Shown here in pieces: positions 1-5,163 of a stretch of 5,238 nucleotides of DNA. The DNA lies in contig CANOFI010000176.1 of NCBI GenBank assembly GCA_947565255.1, forward strand, positions 1-5,238. The letters are read 5' to 3'. The position numbers were made by a program, and so were the translations under genes. The notes beneath the pieces are model-generated. The model searched no databases. It was not told the DNA's origin and saw only the letters and a list, made by a program, of their open reading frames with translations. Position 1 is the first letter of the stretch, and each line of letters begins with the position of its first letter. The DNA comes from an uncultured Lachnospiraceae bacterium. Its GTDB lineage: Bacteria; Bacillota; Clostridia; Lachnospirales; Lachnospiraceae.

Positions 1-38
1 GTAAAGGAATAGCAAAGCAAAGAAATAAACAACAATTG
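1..38. repeat. Left arm of a perfect 38-bp inverted repeat
   Basis: Bases 1-38 are the exact reverse complement of bases 376-413, with no mismatch. The match breaks at 39 against 375. The inner end of each arm is the palindrome CAATTG. The left arm lies inside the hisI reading frame and supplies its last codons, while the right arm lies in the hisB-hisI intergenic gap. The repeat starts at the first base of the window, so it may extend further. It could be one arm of an invertible or mobile segment, or a fold-back chimera at a contig end. Confidence 0.95.
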
Positions 39-363
39 GCTGAAAAAAGCAGGAACGCTTTCCCGTATGGCATGCCGCACCAATCTGTTCTACCTTTGCA
101 AGTATGGTGTCTAAGTCACAGTCTGCCGTCAGGGATTTTACATTTTGAAAATGCCCTGAGGTCAGCCCCTTTTTCCAAAGCTCCTGGCGGCTTCGGCTGT
201 AATATGTCATCTGTCCGGAGGACAGCGTCTCATAAAATGCCTCCTCATTCATGTAGGCAACCATCAAAACTTCATTGTTTTCATAATCCTGTACGACAAC
301 GGGCACCATGCCGTCTGTGTTTTGTTTCAGCTGGCTCCATTCGATTTTATGCTTGAATTCCAT
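1..363 (-). CDS. hisI: Phosphoribosyl-AMP cyclohydrolase, 3' end cut by the window edge
   Basis: This enzyme hydrolyses phosphoribosyl-AMP to the ProFAR intermediate, the third step of histidine synthesis, in the cytoplasm. The minus-strand frame opens at ATG 363-361 and stays open for 121 codons to base 1. Visible family motifs are PVVVQDYENNEVLMVAYMN (residues 21-39), YYSRSRQELWKKGLTSGH (54-71), DCDLD (81-85) and ACHTGKRSCFF (97-107). The three zinc-ligand cysteines, C82, C98 and C105, have the 16- and 7-residue spacing known for the family; the DCDxD aspartates bind metal. The start follows GTGGGG about 7 bases upstream, a weak ribosome site, and lies 52 bp beyond the hisB stop, as expected for an operon. 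Homology ends at about Q108, exactly where a 38-bp inverted repeat begins. The last 13 residues (P109 onward, hydrophobic) are encoded by repeat sequence and are probably not authentic HisI. A downstream HisE domain (HisIE fusion) cannot be assessed. Confidence 0.93.
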   Translation of the reverse strand, partial: MEFKHKIEWSQLKQNTDGMVPVVVQDYENNEVLMVAYMNEEAFYETLSSGQMTYYSRSRQELWKKGLTSGHFQNVKSLTADCDLDTILAKVEQIGAACHTGKRSCFFQPIVVYFFALLFLY

Positions 364-375
364 TCTTTTACCCCA

Positions 376-413
376 CAATTGTTGTTTATTTCTTTGCTTT
401 GCTATTCCTTTAC
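376..413. repeat. Right arm of a perfect 38-bp inverted repeat
   Basis: This is the exact reverse complement of bases 1-38, separated from it by 337 bp that hold nearly all of hisI. It fills most of the 52-bp hisB-hisI gap, ending 2 bp short of the hisB stop codon and 12 bp before the hisI start. Because this arm lies between two ordinary operon genes, it is probably the native copy and the left arm the derived one (inference). Confidence 0.95.
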
Positions 414-415
414 TA

Positions 416-1006
416 TTAAAGGCTACCCTTTGTTGACAGGACATCTGAAATCCGTTCGTCATAAGACGTTGCCATGTCAAGCGCCTTCGCAAATGCTTTG
501 AACATGGCTTCCACCATATGGTGATGGTTTCCCGGCGTCAGCACCTTTATGTGCAGATTCATCCGGGCAGAATAGGAAATTGCATAGAAAAATTCGTGTA
601 CCATTTCCGTATCCATATAACCGATTTTTTCTGCCGTAAACACATCGTCCATGACCAGGTACGGCCTGTCGCACAAATCGACCGCACACAGAACAAGCAC
701 GTCATCCATCGGCAGGATGCAGCTTCCGTACCGTCTGATTCCTTTTTTATCTCCAACTGCCTCTTTTATGGCTTCTCCAAGTACAATGCCGGTATCTTCA
801 ATGGTATGGTGGCCATCCACCACCAAATCTCCTTTTACCCTTAATTCCATATCAAACAGCCCGTGTTTGGTAAAGGCCTCCAGCATATGGTTAAAAAAAC
901 CGATTCCGGTCTGGATTTTGCCAGCGCCGCTCCCATCGATATGCAGGCTGCAGAAAATGTCCGTCTCCTTTGTTTTTCTTGTAATTTCTGAGGCACGGTT
1001 CGTCAT
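416..1006 (-). CDS. hisB: Imidazoleglycerol-phosphate dehydratase (monofunctional)
   Basis: The enzyme dehydrates imidazoleglycerol phosphate to imidazoleacetol phosphate, in the cytoplasm, as a Mn-dependent oligomer. The 196-residue length fits the monofunctional family, with no fused histidinol-phosphatase domain. Visible motifs are TGIGFFNHMLEAF (33-45), DGHHTIEDTG (64-73), GIRRYG (89-94), DRPYL (113-117), TEMVHEFF (133-140) and GNHHHMVEAMFKAFAKAL (159-176). The histidine clusters in the second and last of these are the metal-binding triads of the family. The C-terminal STKGSL is the usual end. ATG 1006 is preceded by AAAGGGG with a 6-base spacer. The gene begins 25 bp after the stop of the dockerin gene and precedes hisI by 52 bp, all in one direction. 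Nothing in the sequence looks degraded. Confidence 0.97.
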   Translation of the reverse strand: MTNRASEITRKTKETDIFCSLHIDGSGAGKIQTGIGFFNHMLEAFTKHGLFDMELRVKGDLVVDGHHTIEDTGIVLGEAIKEAVGDKKGIRRYGSCILPMDDVLVLCAVDLCDRPYLVMDDVFTAEKIGYMDTEMVHEFFYAISYSARMNLHIKVLTPGNHHHMVEAMFKAFAKALDMATSYDERISDVLSTKGSL

Positions 1007-1012
1007 GTTTTT

Positions 1013-1019
1013 CCCCTTT
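1013..1019 (-). promoter_or_regulatory. Ribosome binding site of hisB
   Basis: AAAGGGG on the minus strand lies 6 bases before the hisB ATG. It falls wholly in the 25-bp gap after the dockerin gene, so hisB has its own translation start and no independent promoter is visible in that gap. hisD has the same AAAGGGG motif in front of it (4237-4243), which supports a shared origin of these two genes. Confidence 0.7.
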
Positions 1020-1031
1020 CTGTTGTAAACA

Positions 1032-2807
1032 TCATTTCTGTTCCAATGAAATTAAATTTAACGCTGCCTTTAATACAAGCTGGGCATCTGCCAATGTAAT
1101 CTTTTTATCCCCGTCCACATCTGCAGCTTCTTTTTCCTCATCTGTAAAGGGCAGCAGATTCAATGCCATTTTCAAAACCTGCTGTGCGTCCGTTAAATTC
1201 ACGGTACCGTCAAAATTGACATCTCCCGGTTTCTTTTTCTCTTCAAGCAGACCGCGGCTGACTGCCTGTTCATAATAGGCTGACTGAATCTGTTCCTCAT
1301 TTAACAGTTCTCCATAAAAATACAAATCATCCATGTAAAATTCGCCGGCAGTATCTGCCAGTCCATGCATTTTTCCATATTTTCCGGCTCCTCCAATGTG
1401 GAGCGTCGCATTTTCGTCAGTTATCCAGTCCATTAAAAGCGTACAATTGAAATTTGGGTGGTCCAGGGACATGCAAACTTGCTCTGTCGGAATCCAGCGT
1501 AAAGAACATCCCTTATTGAACTGCGGCTTGCTATAAAAATTCAACCAAAGGCCGCCCTTGGCTGCATACGTCTCACGCACGTCTGCGCAGACGCCGTCCA
1601 CATAAAATTCCACCCAGTCATTCTGAAATGTGACCGTCACCTGATGCCACCGGTCTGCATTGCCGCCGGGAACAGAAATCCCATCCCCGCTCACTGCCGT
1701 CACCGGGGACAGCGCCCTGTCCTTGGCTGAAGCGTATGTGCCATATCCATCTTCATCCTTTTCACTGCTATCCCACCAGGAGTTCGCATAAAAATTGTTC
1801 GCCCGCTGCATAACAAAATTTTCCTCATATGGCGTTACATTCTTGTTTAACTGCGGACCGTGCGCGCACTCCGGATTCCAGAAAATGGAATTGTCCGTGT
1901 CAATCTGCAACTGCCCATCCACATAGGCGCGTCTGACTATAGAACCGCTCTCCATATCTAACATATGGTAGCTTTCATACCTTGCATCTTGTGAACCCGG
2001 ATTCTGTTCCTCATAGCTGCCGTCTGCCAGCTTTACAAATCCACGGACATAATTCGGATTATAATTATAATAATCCGAATAAAAATACCCATCTGTATCT
2101 CTTATATATCTTGCGTCGTAAACCGGACCCTCAAATCCGCTTTCCGACCGATGCAGCCTGGGCAGCGGTGCACCGTCTTCATCCGTTTCCCCGGTTGTCT
2201 CCGCATATTTAAAATAAAACTGGGAGCCGTACACTGTTTTCGACTCTTCGCCTGCCGCTGTTGCATTCAGTGCTGCCATGCTGCCATTATACTGTTCCTT
2301 TGCAATGTTCTTGCGTTCTACATCCCAGTAACTGCATGTCAGATAACGGGCATAATCATCTGCATTATAGGAAAGTTTTTCATCCAGTTCCCAGCGCAGG
2401 GCGCTTCCTCTGCTATAGCCTCCGTCTTCTTCTGACGGGACCTTAATCCAGTAAGAAACGGTTAATCCCTTTTCCCATACTGGTTTCCTACTCCAAGATT
2501 GGAGAGCCCACTTTTCCGGCCTTGTCTTTGGGGTATCATACACCCCAATCTCTCTCAGGCTTTCGGCCAGTTCTTTGTTCCCAAACGGATTATCGAACAC
2601 CAGTTCGTTTTTTACTTTGTATTCCTGTCCATCCAAAAGCTCTTTATCCAGATCGATGATCTGAATCGGCTCCGGCACCTTCGGATTCTCTGTCTGTTTT
2701 TGTATAGCGGACCCTTCTGGTAACTGCGCTGCCTGTATTGGCGCTGCCGTCAGAAAAAGAGGTAGCAGAAGCGGAGTGAGACATACTATTTTTTTTGTTT
2801 TTTTCAT
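1032..2807 (-). CDS. Exported LamG-like protein with C-terminal type I dockerin
   Basis: No exact function is recognised. The 591-residue protein begins with a signal peptide: MKKTKK, a hydrophobic core to about residue 20, and cleavage near A26/A27 after APIQA. Residues from about 60 to 515 look like a concanavalin/LamG jelly roll: GLTVSYWIKVPS (114-125), AYVDGQLQI (294-302), WHQVTVTF (387-394), VEFYVDGV (399-406), TLHIGG (468-473) and EFYMDDLYFYGELLNEEQI (489-507). Residues 528-588 form a dockerin with two Ca-binding repeats, starting DVNFDGTVNLTD (529-540) and DVDGDKKITLAD (563-574), each followed by a helix ending in ALNL. Dockerins plug into cohesins on scaffoldins or cell surfaces, so the protein probably acts outside the cell, perhaps in glycan binding. 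No glycosidase catalytic motif is evident. ATG 2807 has AGGTGG 7 bases upstream. It sits between hisD and hisB, where no such gene is expected. Confidence 0.85.
   Translation of the reverse strand: MKKTKKIVCLTPLLLPLFLTAAPIQAAQLPEGSAIQKQTENPKVPEPIQIIDLDKELLDGQEYKVKNELVFDNPFGNKELAESLREIGVYDTPKTRPEKWALQSWSRKPVWEKGLTVSYWIKVPSEEDGGYSRGSALRWELDEKLSYNADDYARYLTCSYWDVERKNIAKEQYNGSMAALNATAAGEESKTVYGSQFYFKYAETTGETDEDGAPLPRLHRSESGFEGPVYDARYIRDTDGYFYSDYYNYNPNYVRGFVKLADGSYEEQNPGSQDARYESYHMLDMESGSIVRRAYVDGQLQIDTDNSIFWNPECAHGPQLNKNVTPYEENFVMQRANNFYANSWWDSSEKDEDGYGTYASAKDRALSPVTAVSGDGISVPGGNADRWHQVTVTFQNDWVEFYVDGVCADVRETYAAKGGLWLNFYSKPQFNKGCSLRWIPTEQVCMSLDHPNFNCTLLMDWITDENATLHIGGAGKYGKMHGLADTAGEFYMDDLYFYGELLNEEQIQSAYYEQAVSRGLLEEKKKPGDVNFDGTVNLTDAQQVLKMALNLLPFTDEEKEAADVDGDKKITLADAQLVLKAALNLISLEQK
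2052..2080. repeat. Intragenic inverted repeat (11-bp arms)
   Basis: Arms 2052-2062 and 2070-2080 are perfect reverse complements around a 7-base AT loop. They lie inside the dockerin-protein gene and encode a Tyr/Asn-rich stretch (about residues 243-253, DYYNYNPNY). No T-tract follows on either strand, so it does not look like a terminator. It may be only a by-product of repeated Tyr and Asn codons. Confidence 0.6.
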
Positions 2808-2814
2808 ATAATTT

Positions 2815-2820
2815 CCACCT
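2815..2820 (-). promoter_or_regulatory. Ribosome binding site of the dockerin gene
   Basis: AGGTGG on the minus strand lies 7 bases before ATG 2807. It fixes the start that gives a normal signal peptide (MKKTKK then a hydrophobic core). The longer frame opening at 2859 is in a different frame and does not extend this protein. Confidence 0.75.
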
Positions 2821-2822
2821 TT

Positions 2823-2843
2823 TTAAACTACTCTTTTCTTCAT
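2823..2843 (-). CDS. Possible 6-residue leader peptide (MKKRVV)
   Basis: ATG 2843 opens a six-codon frame (MKKRVV) that ends in TAA 15 bases before the dockerin-gene start. It is preceded by AGAGGAGGAG, the best Shine-Dalgarno match in the window, though the spacing to the ATG is short (about 3-4 bases). It could be a translated leader that couples to or tunes the downstream gene, or a relic of a former gene start left by the event that placed the dockerin gene here. It contains no histidine codons, so it is not a classical his attenuator peptide. It may also be chance. Confidence 0.25.
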   Translation of the reverse strand: MKKRVV

Positions 2844-2938
2844 ACTCCTCCTCTTTCAAATTCGTTATCTGGCAATTCCATCATATACTGTGACTAAATT
2901 TCTGGTATTATTCTTGCATTTATCCTGATAATCCCCCC

Positions 2939-4228
2939 TTACTCAAACCGCACCCGGATCGAATTCGCATGTGCGGTCAGCTGCTCCGACTCCGCAAACT
3001 GGATGATATCCTCATGAATCGGCTCCAGCGCCTCTCTTGAAAAAGATATGATGCTGGATTTTTTTATGAAATCATCTACGCTTAACGCCGAGAAAAATTT
3101 CGCTGTTCCGTTGGTCGGAAGAACATGATTCGGTCCGGCAAAATAATCCCCAAGCGGCTCACTGCTGTATTCTCCCAGAAAGATGGCTCCGGCATTGCGT
3201 ATTTTTGTCATAACGGAAAATGGGTCTTTCGTCAGTATTTCCAAATGTTCCGATGCAATTTCATTGGCTGCCGCAATGGCATCTTCCATATTGTCCGCCA
3301 GCAAAAGATATCCATAGGTATCTAGTGATTTTTGTATAATCTCTTTTCTGGAAAGTGTTTCTGTAAACCGCTCCACTTCCCGTTCGACTTCGTCGGCCAG
3401 TTTTTCACTTGTTGTAATCAGAATAGCCGACGCCATTTCATCATGCTCTGCCTGGGACAGCAAATCTGCCGCCACAAACCGCGGATTGGCCGTCTCGTCA
3501 GCCAGCACTAAAATCTCGCTCGGACCCGCAATCGAGTCGATGCTCACATGTCCGTACACAGCCTTCTTTGCCAGCGCCACATAAATATTGCCCGGTCCCA
3601 CGATTTTGTCTACCTTTGGAATGGATTCCGTCCCATAGGCCAGCGCTGCGATTGCCTGAGCGCCGCCTGCTTTGTATATCGTATCCACACCGGCTTCTTT
3701 TGCAGCGACTAACGTTACCGGATAAACCTTCCCGTCTTTTCCAGGCGGTGTCGTCATGATAATTTCATCCACACCGGCTACCTTTGCAGGCACAACATTC
3801 ATAAGGACCGAAGAGGGATATACGGCCTTTCCGCCCGGCACATACACTCCGACTTTTTCCAGCGGCGTCACCTTCTGGCCGAGAATGCTTCCGTCCGGCT
3901 GGCTGTCAAACCAGCTGTTCTGCTTCTGTTTTTCATGGTAAGCAGCAATGCGCGCCTTTGCCTTTCGTATGACCGCAAGGAGCTTCTCATCCACCTGCTG
4001 ATACGCTTTTTGAATCTCTTCTTCTGTCACCTTAACAGTCTCAGAATTAATCTCAACACCGTCAAACTGTTTTGTATAATCAAACACCGCCGCGTCACGT
4101 TCCTGCTTCACACGCTCCAAAATCGCCTGCACCTTCTCTGTAAAGCCTTCATAATGATTGGGACTCCTCTTCAGCAAATCCTGCAGCAGATTTTGTTTTG
4201 TCTCGTCCGTTAAATATACCTTCTTCAT
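2939..4228 (-). CDS. hisD: Histidinol dehydrogenase
   Basis: This enzyme carries out the last two steps of the pathway, the NAD-dependent four-electron oxidation of L-histidinol to L-histidine, as a Zn-dependent cytoplasmic dimer. At 429 residues it is the normal length. Motifs are VGVYVPGGKAVYPSSVLMN (126-144), AGGAQAIAALAYGT (187-200), DKIVGPGNIYV (207-217), IAGPSEIL (233-240) and LLSQAEHDE (256-264). The zinc ligands are Q259, H262, D361 and H420. The catalytic pair E327-H328 lies in ASEHLE, and LGDYFAGPNHVLPT (359-372) is intact. ATG 4228 is preceded by AAAGGGG with an 8-base spacer; an upstream ATG at 4233-4231 is out of frame and stops at once. The gene is 22 bp from hisG, so the two are very likely cotranscribed. 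Its usual neighbour hisB is displaced by the 1.9-kb dockerin insertion. Confidence 0.98.
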   Translation of the reverse strand: MKKVYLTDETKQNLLQDLLKRSPNHYEGFTEKVQAILERVKQERDAAVFDYTKQFDGVEINSETVKVTEEEIQKAYQQVDEKLLAVIRKAKARIAAYHEKQKQNSWFDSQPDGSILGQKVTPLEKVGVYVPGGKAVYPSSVLMNVVPAKVAGVDEIIMTTPPGKDGKVYPVTLVAAKEAGVDTIYKAGGAQAIAALAYGTESIPKVDKIVGPGNIYVALAKKAVYGHVSIDSIAGPSEILVLADETANPRFVAADLLSQAEHDEMASAILITTSEKLADEVEREVERFTETLSRKEIIQKSLDTYGYLLLADNMEDAIAAANEIASEHLEILTKDPFSVMTKIRNAGAIFLGEYSSEPLGDYFAGPNHVLPTNGTAKFFSALSVDDFIKKSSIISFSREALEPIHEDIIQFAESEQLTAHANSIRVRFE

Positions 4229-4250
4229 TTCATTTGCCCCTTTCCAGATA

Positions 4251-4889
4251 TTAAATAAGCGCCCTTTTTAAGTCATTAATAATTTTTGTTATACGCTCGT
4301 TTTCCATTTTCATACTGACCTGATTCACCACCATGCGCGCAGACAGCGGACAGACCTCTTCGAGCACCACCAGCCCGTTTTCTTTTAAGGTTGAACCCGT
4401 CTCCACGATATCAACAATCACCTCCGACAGTCCGACAATCGGAGCCAGCTCAATGGAACCATTCAATTTGATAATCTCCACTGTCTGGTGCTTTTTATTA
4501 TAAAAGTAGTCCTTCGCGATGTTCGGATACTTGGTTGCCACACGAATCAGCTCATGATGACGCAGATGCTCCCTCGCCGATTCCGGCCCGCAGACACACA
4601 TCCGGCACTTTCCAAACCCCAAATCCAGCACCTCAAACAGTCTTCTGCCCTCTTCCAGAATCGTATCCTTGCCGACAACTCCGATATCCGCGGCACCATA
4701 TTCCACATAGGTCGGCACATCGGGACCTTTGGATAAGAAAAATTTCAGCTTCCGTTCCTCATTTACAAAAATTAATTTTCTCGAATCTTTCTCCTTCATT
4801 TCCTCACAGGTAATTCCAATCTGTTCGAATAACTCCAGTGTTTTCTTTGCCAGACGCCCTTTACCAAGGGCAAACGTAATGTATTCCAT
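4251..4889 (-). CDS. hisG: ATP phosphoribosyltransferase, short form (HisZ-dependent catalytic subunit)
   Basis: HisG condenses ATP with PRPP to give phosphoribosyl-ATP, the committed step of histidine synthesis. At 212 residues this is the short form, which lacks the C-terminal ACT-like regulatory domain. Members of that group act in a hetero-octamer with HisZ, a histidyl-tRNA synthetase paralogue that provides activation and histidine feedback. Visible motifs are ITFALGKGRLAKKTLELFEQ (4-23), the GAADIGVVGKD block (about 65-75) and the family signature ELAPIVGLSEVIVDIVETGS with following TL (about 147-168). ATG 4889 follows AAAGGA at 6 bases. hisG is the first clear his gene here: the preceding 260 bp hold a tandem-repeat leader and a promoter-like site rather than hisZ. 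HisZ must therefore be encoded further upstream or elsewhere. Confidence 0.97.
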   Translation of the reverse strand: MEYITFALGKGRLAKKTLELFEQIGITCEEMKEKDSRKLIFVNEERKLKFFLSKGPDVPTYVEYGAADIGVVGKDTILEEGRRLFEVLDLGFGKCRMCVCGPESAREHLRHHELIRVATKYPNIAKDYFYNKKHQTVEIIKLNGSIELAPIVGLSEVIVDIVETGSTLKENGLVVLEEVCPLSARMVVNQVSMKMENERITKIINDLKRALI

Positions 4890-4895
4890 ATGAAA

Positions 4896-4903
4896 TCCTT
4901 TCT
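4896..4903 (-). promoter_or_regulatory. Ribosome binding site of hisG, within a diverged repeat copy
   Basis: AGAAAGGA on the minus strand lies 6 bases before ATG 4889. It belongs to a segment (4894-4908) matching the 15-bp motif of the adjacent tandem array, read on the plus strand as TATCCTTTCTGAATA, with two differences. The working ribosome site therefore appears to be one more copy of the repeated motif. Confidence 0.65.
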
Positions 4904-4920
4904 GGATAAACTCCTTTTTA

Positions 4921-5116
4921 AATACTATCCCTTTTGAATAAATTTTCTTTTTGATTAATATCTTTTTTAAATACTATCCTTCCTCAATAAATTTTCTTTT
5001 CGATTAATATCCTTTTTGAATACTATCCTTTCTGAATAAATTTTCTTTTCGATTAATATCCTTTTTGAATACTATCCTTCCTCAATAAATTTTCTTTCTG
5101 AATAATATCTTTATAA
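4921..5116. repeat. Four tandem copies of a 49-bp repeat in the hisG leader
   Basis: Units start at 4921, 4970, 5019 and 5068, each exactly 49 bp. Each begins AATACTATCC, followed by a TGAATAAATTTTCTTT-like middle. Units 2 and 3 differ at only two bases. Unit 4 matches unit 2 for its first 30 bases and then diverges; unit 1 has a few substitutions. Within each unit the 15-bp motif TATCCTTT(T/C)TGAATA occurs twice, at alternating steps of 33 and 16 bp (4926, 4959, 4975, 5008, 5024, 5057, 5073, with a poor copy at 5106). Two further diverged copies lie at 4910 and 4894. On the minus (transcribed) strand every good copy presents an AAAGGAT or AAGGAT core. Stop codons and the absence of any ATG argue against coding, and 49 is not a multiple of three. 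There are no unique spacers, so it is not a CRISPR array. Confidence 0.93.
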
Positions 5117-5137
5117 ACTCTTTCAGGTATTTGCCAA
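5110..5137 (-). promoter_or_regulatory. Candidate sigma-A-type promoter for the his operon
   Basis: On the minus strand TTGGCA (5137-5132) and TATAAA (5115-5110) are 16 bases apart, each one mismatch from the -35 and -10 consensus. Transcription would start near 5103, giving a leader of about 215 bases that contains the whole repeat array. The -35 box overlaps one arm of the hairpin at 5134-5163. Assignment rests on sequence resemblance only. Confidence 0.45.
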
Positions 5138-5163
5138 ACTCTTATTTCGTTATTAGAGTTTGG
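5134..5163. repeat. 9-bp inverted repeat overlapping the -35 box and an upstream stop codon
   Basis: CCAAACTCT (5134-5142) and AGAGTTTGG (5155-5163) pair perfectly around a 12-base loop. No T-run follows on either strand, so an intrinsic terminator is unlikely. The AAACTCT core recurs as a direct copy at 5115-5121, exactly 21 bp from the copy at 5136-5142. The arrangement at the candidate promoter would suit a repressor operator (inference). The stop codon of the upstream frame (5153-5155) falls in the loop. Confidence 0.5.

Larger units (their letters stand above)
2808..2938 (-). other. hisD-dockerin gene intergenic region
   Basis: This 131-bp gap is much longer than the 22- and 25-bp gaps next to it. 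Read on the minus strand it starts with GGGGGG right after the hisD stop. It then has an AT-rich stretch with a TATGAT hexamer (2880-2885) that could be a -10 box, but no good -35 lies at the right distance. A strong AGGAGG with a tiny ORF and the AGGTGG of the dockerin gene follow. I see no hairpin plus T-run, so no terminator separates hisD from the downstream genes. A separate promoter for the dockerin gene is possible but not shown. Confidence 0.5.

Noticed and set aside
36..356. Plus-strand open frame of 106 codons opposite hisI
   Set aside because: It is the antisense shadow of hisI, whose minus frame carries every cyclohydrolase motif; the plus translation has no recognisable domain.
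1007..1031. Promoter or mobile-element boundary between the dockerin gene and hisB
   Set aside because: The 25-bp gap contains only the hisB ribosome site; I found no terminal inverted repeats or target-site duplication when comparing it with the gap after hisD.
2644..2859. Minus-strand frame of 71 codons starting MKEEEYEE
   Set aside because: It overlaps the start of the dockerin gene in another frame, and its translation past 2807 looks like low-quality out-of-frame sequence; the dockerin gene has the better ribosome site and a signal peptide.
4921..5116. CRISPR array
   Set aside because: The units are contiguous 49-bp tandem copies with no unique spacers between short repeats, and no cas genes are present.
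4890..5152. T-box riboswitch or histidine attenuator in the hisG leader
   Set aside because: No T-box consensus (GGGTGGNACCGCG-like), no run of histidine codons in a leader ORF, and no hairpin followed by a T-tract could be found in this region.
5134..5163. Rho-independent terminator of the upstream gene
   Set aside because: The 9-bp stem is followed by GCAAATACC on the minus strand and by GCATTC on the plus strand, so there is no T-tract.
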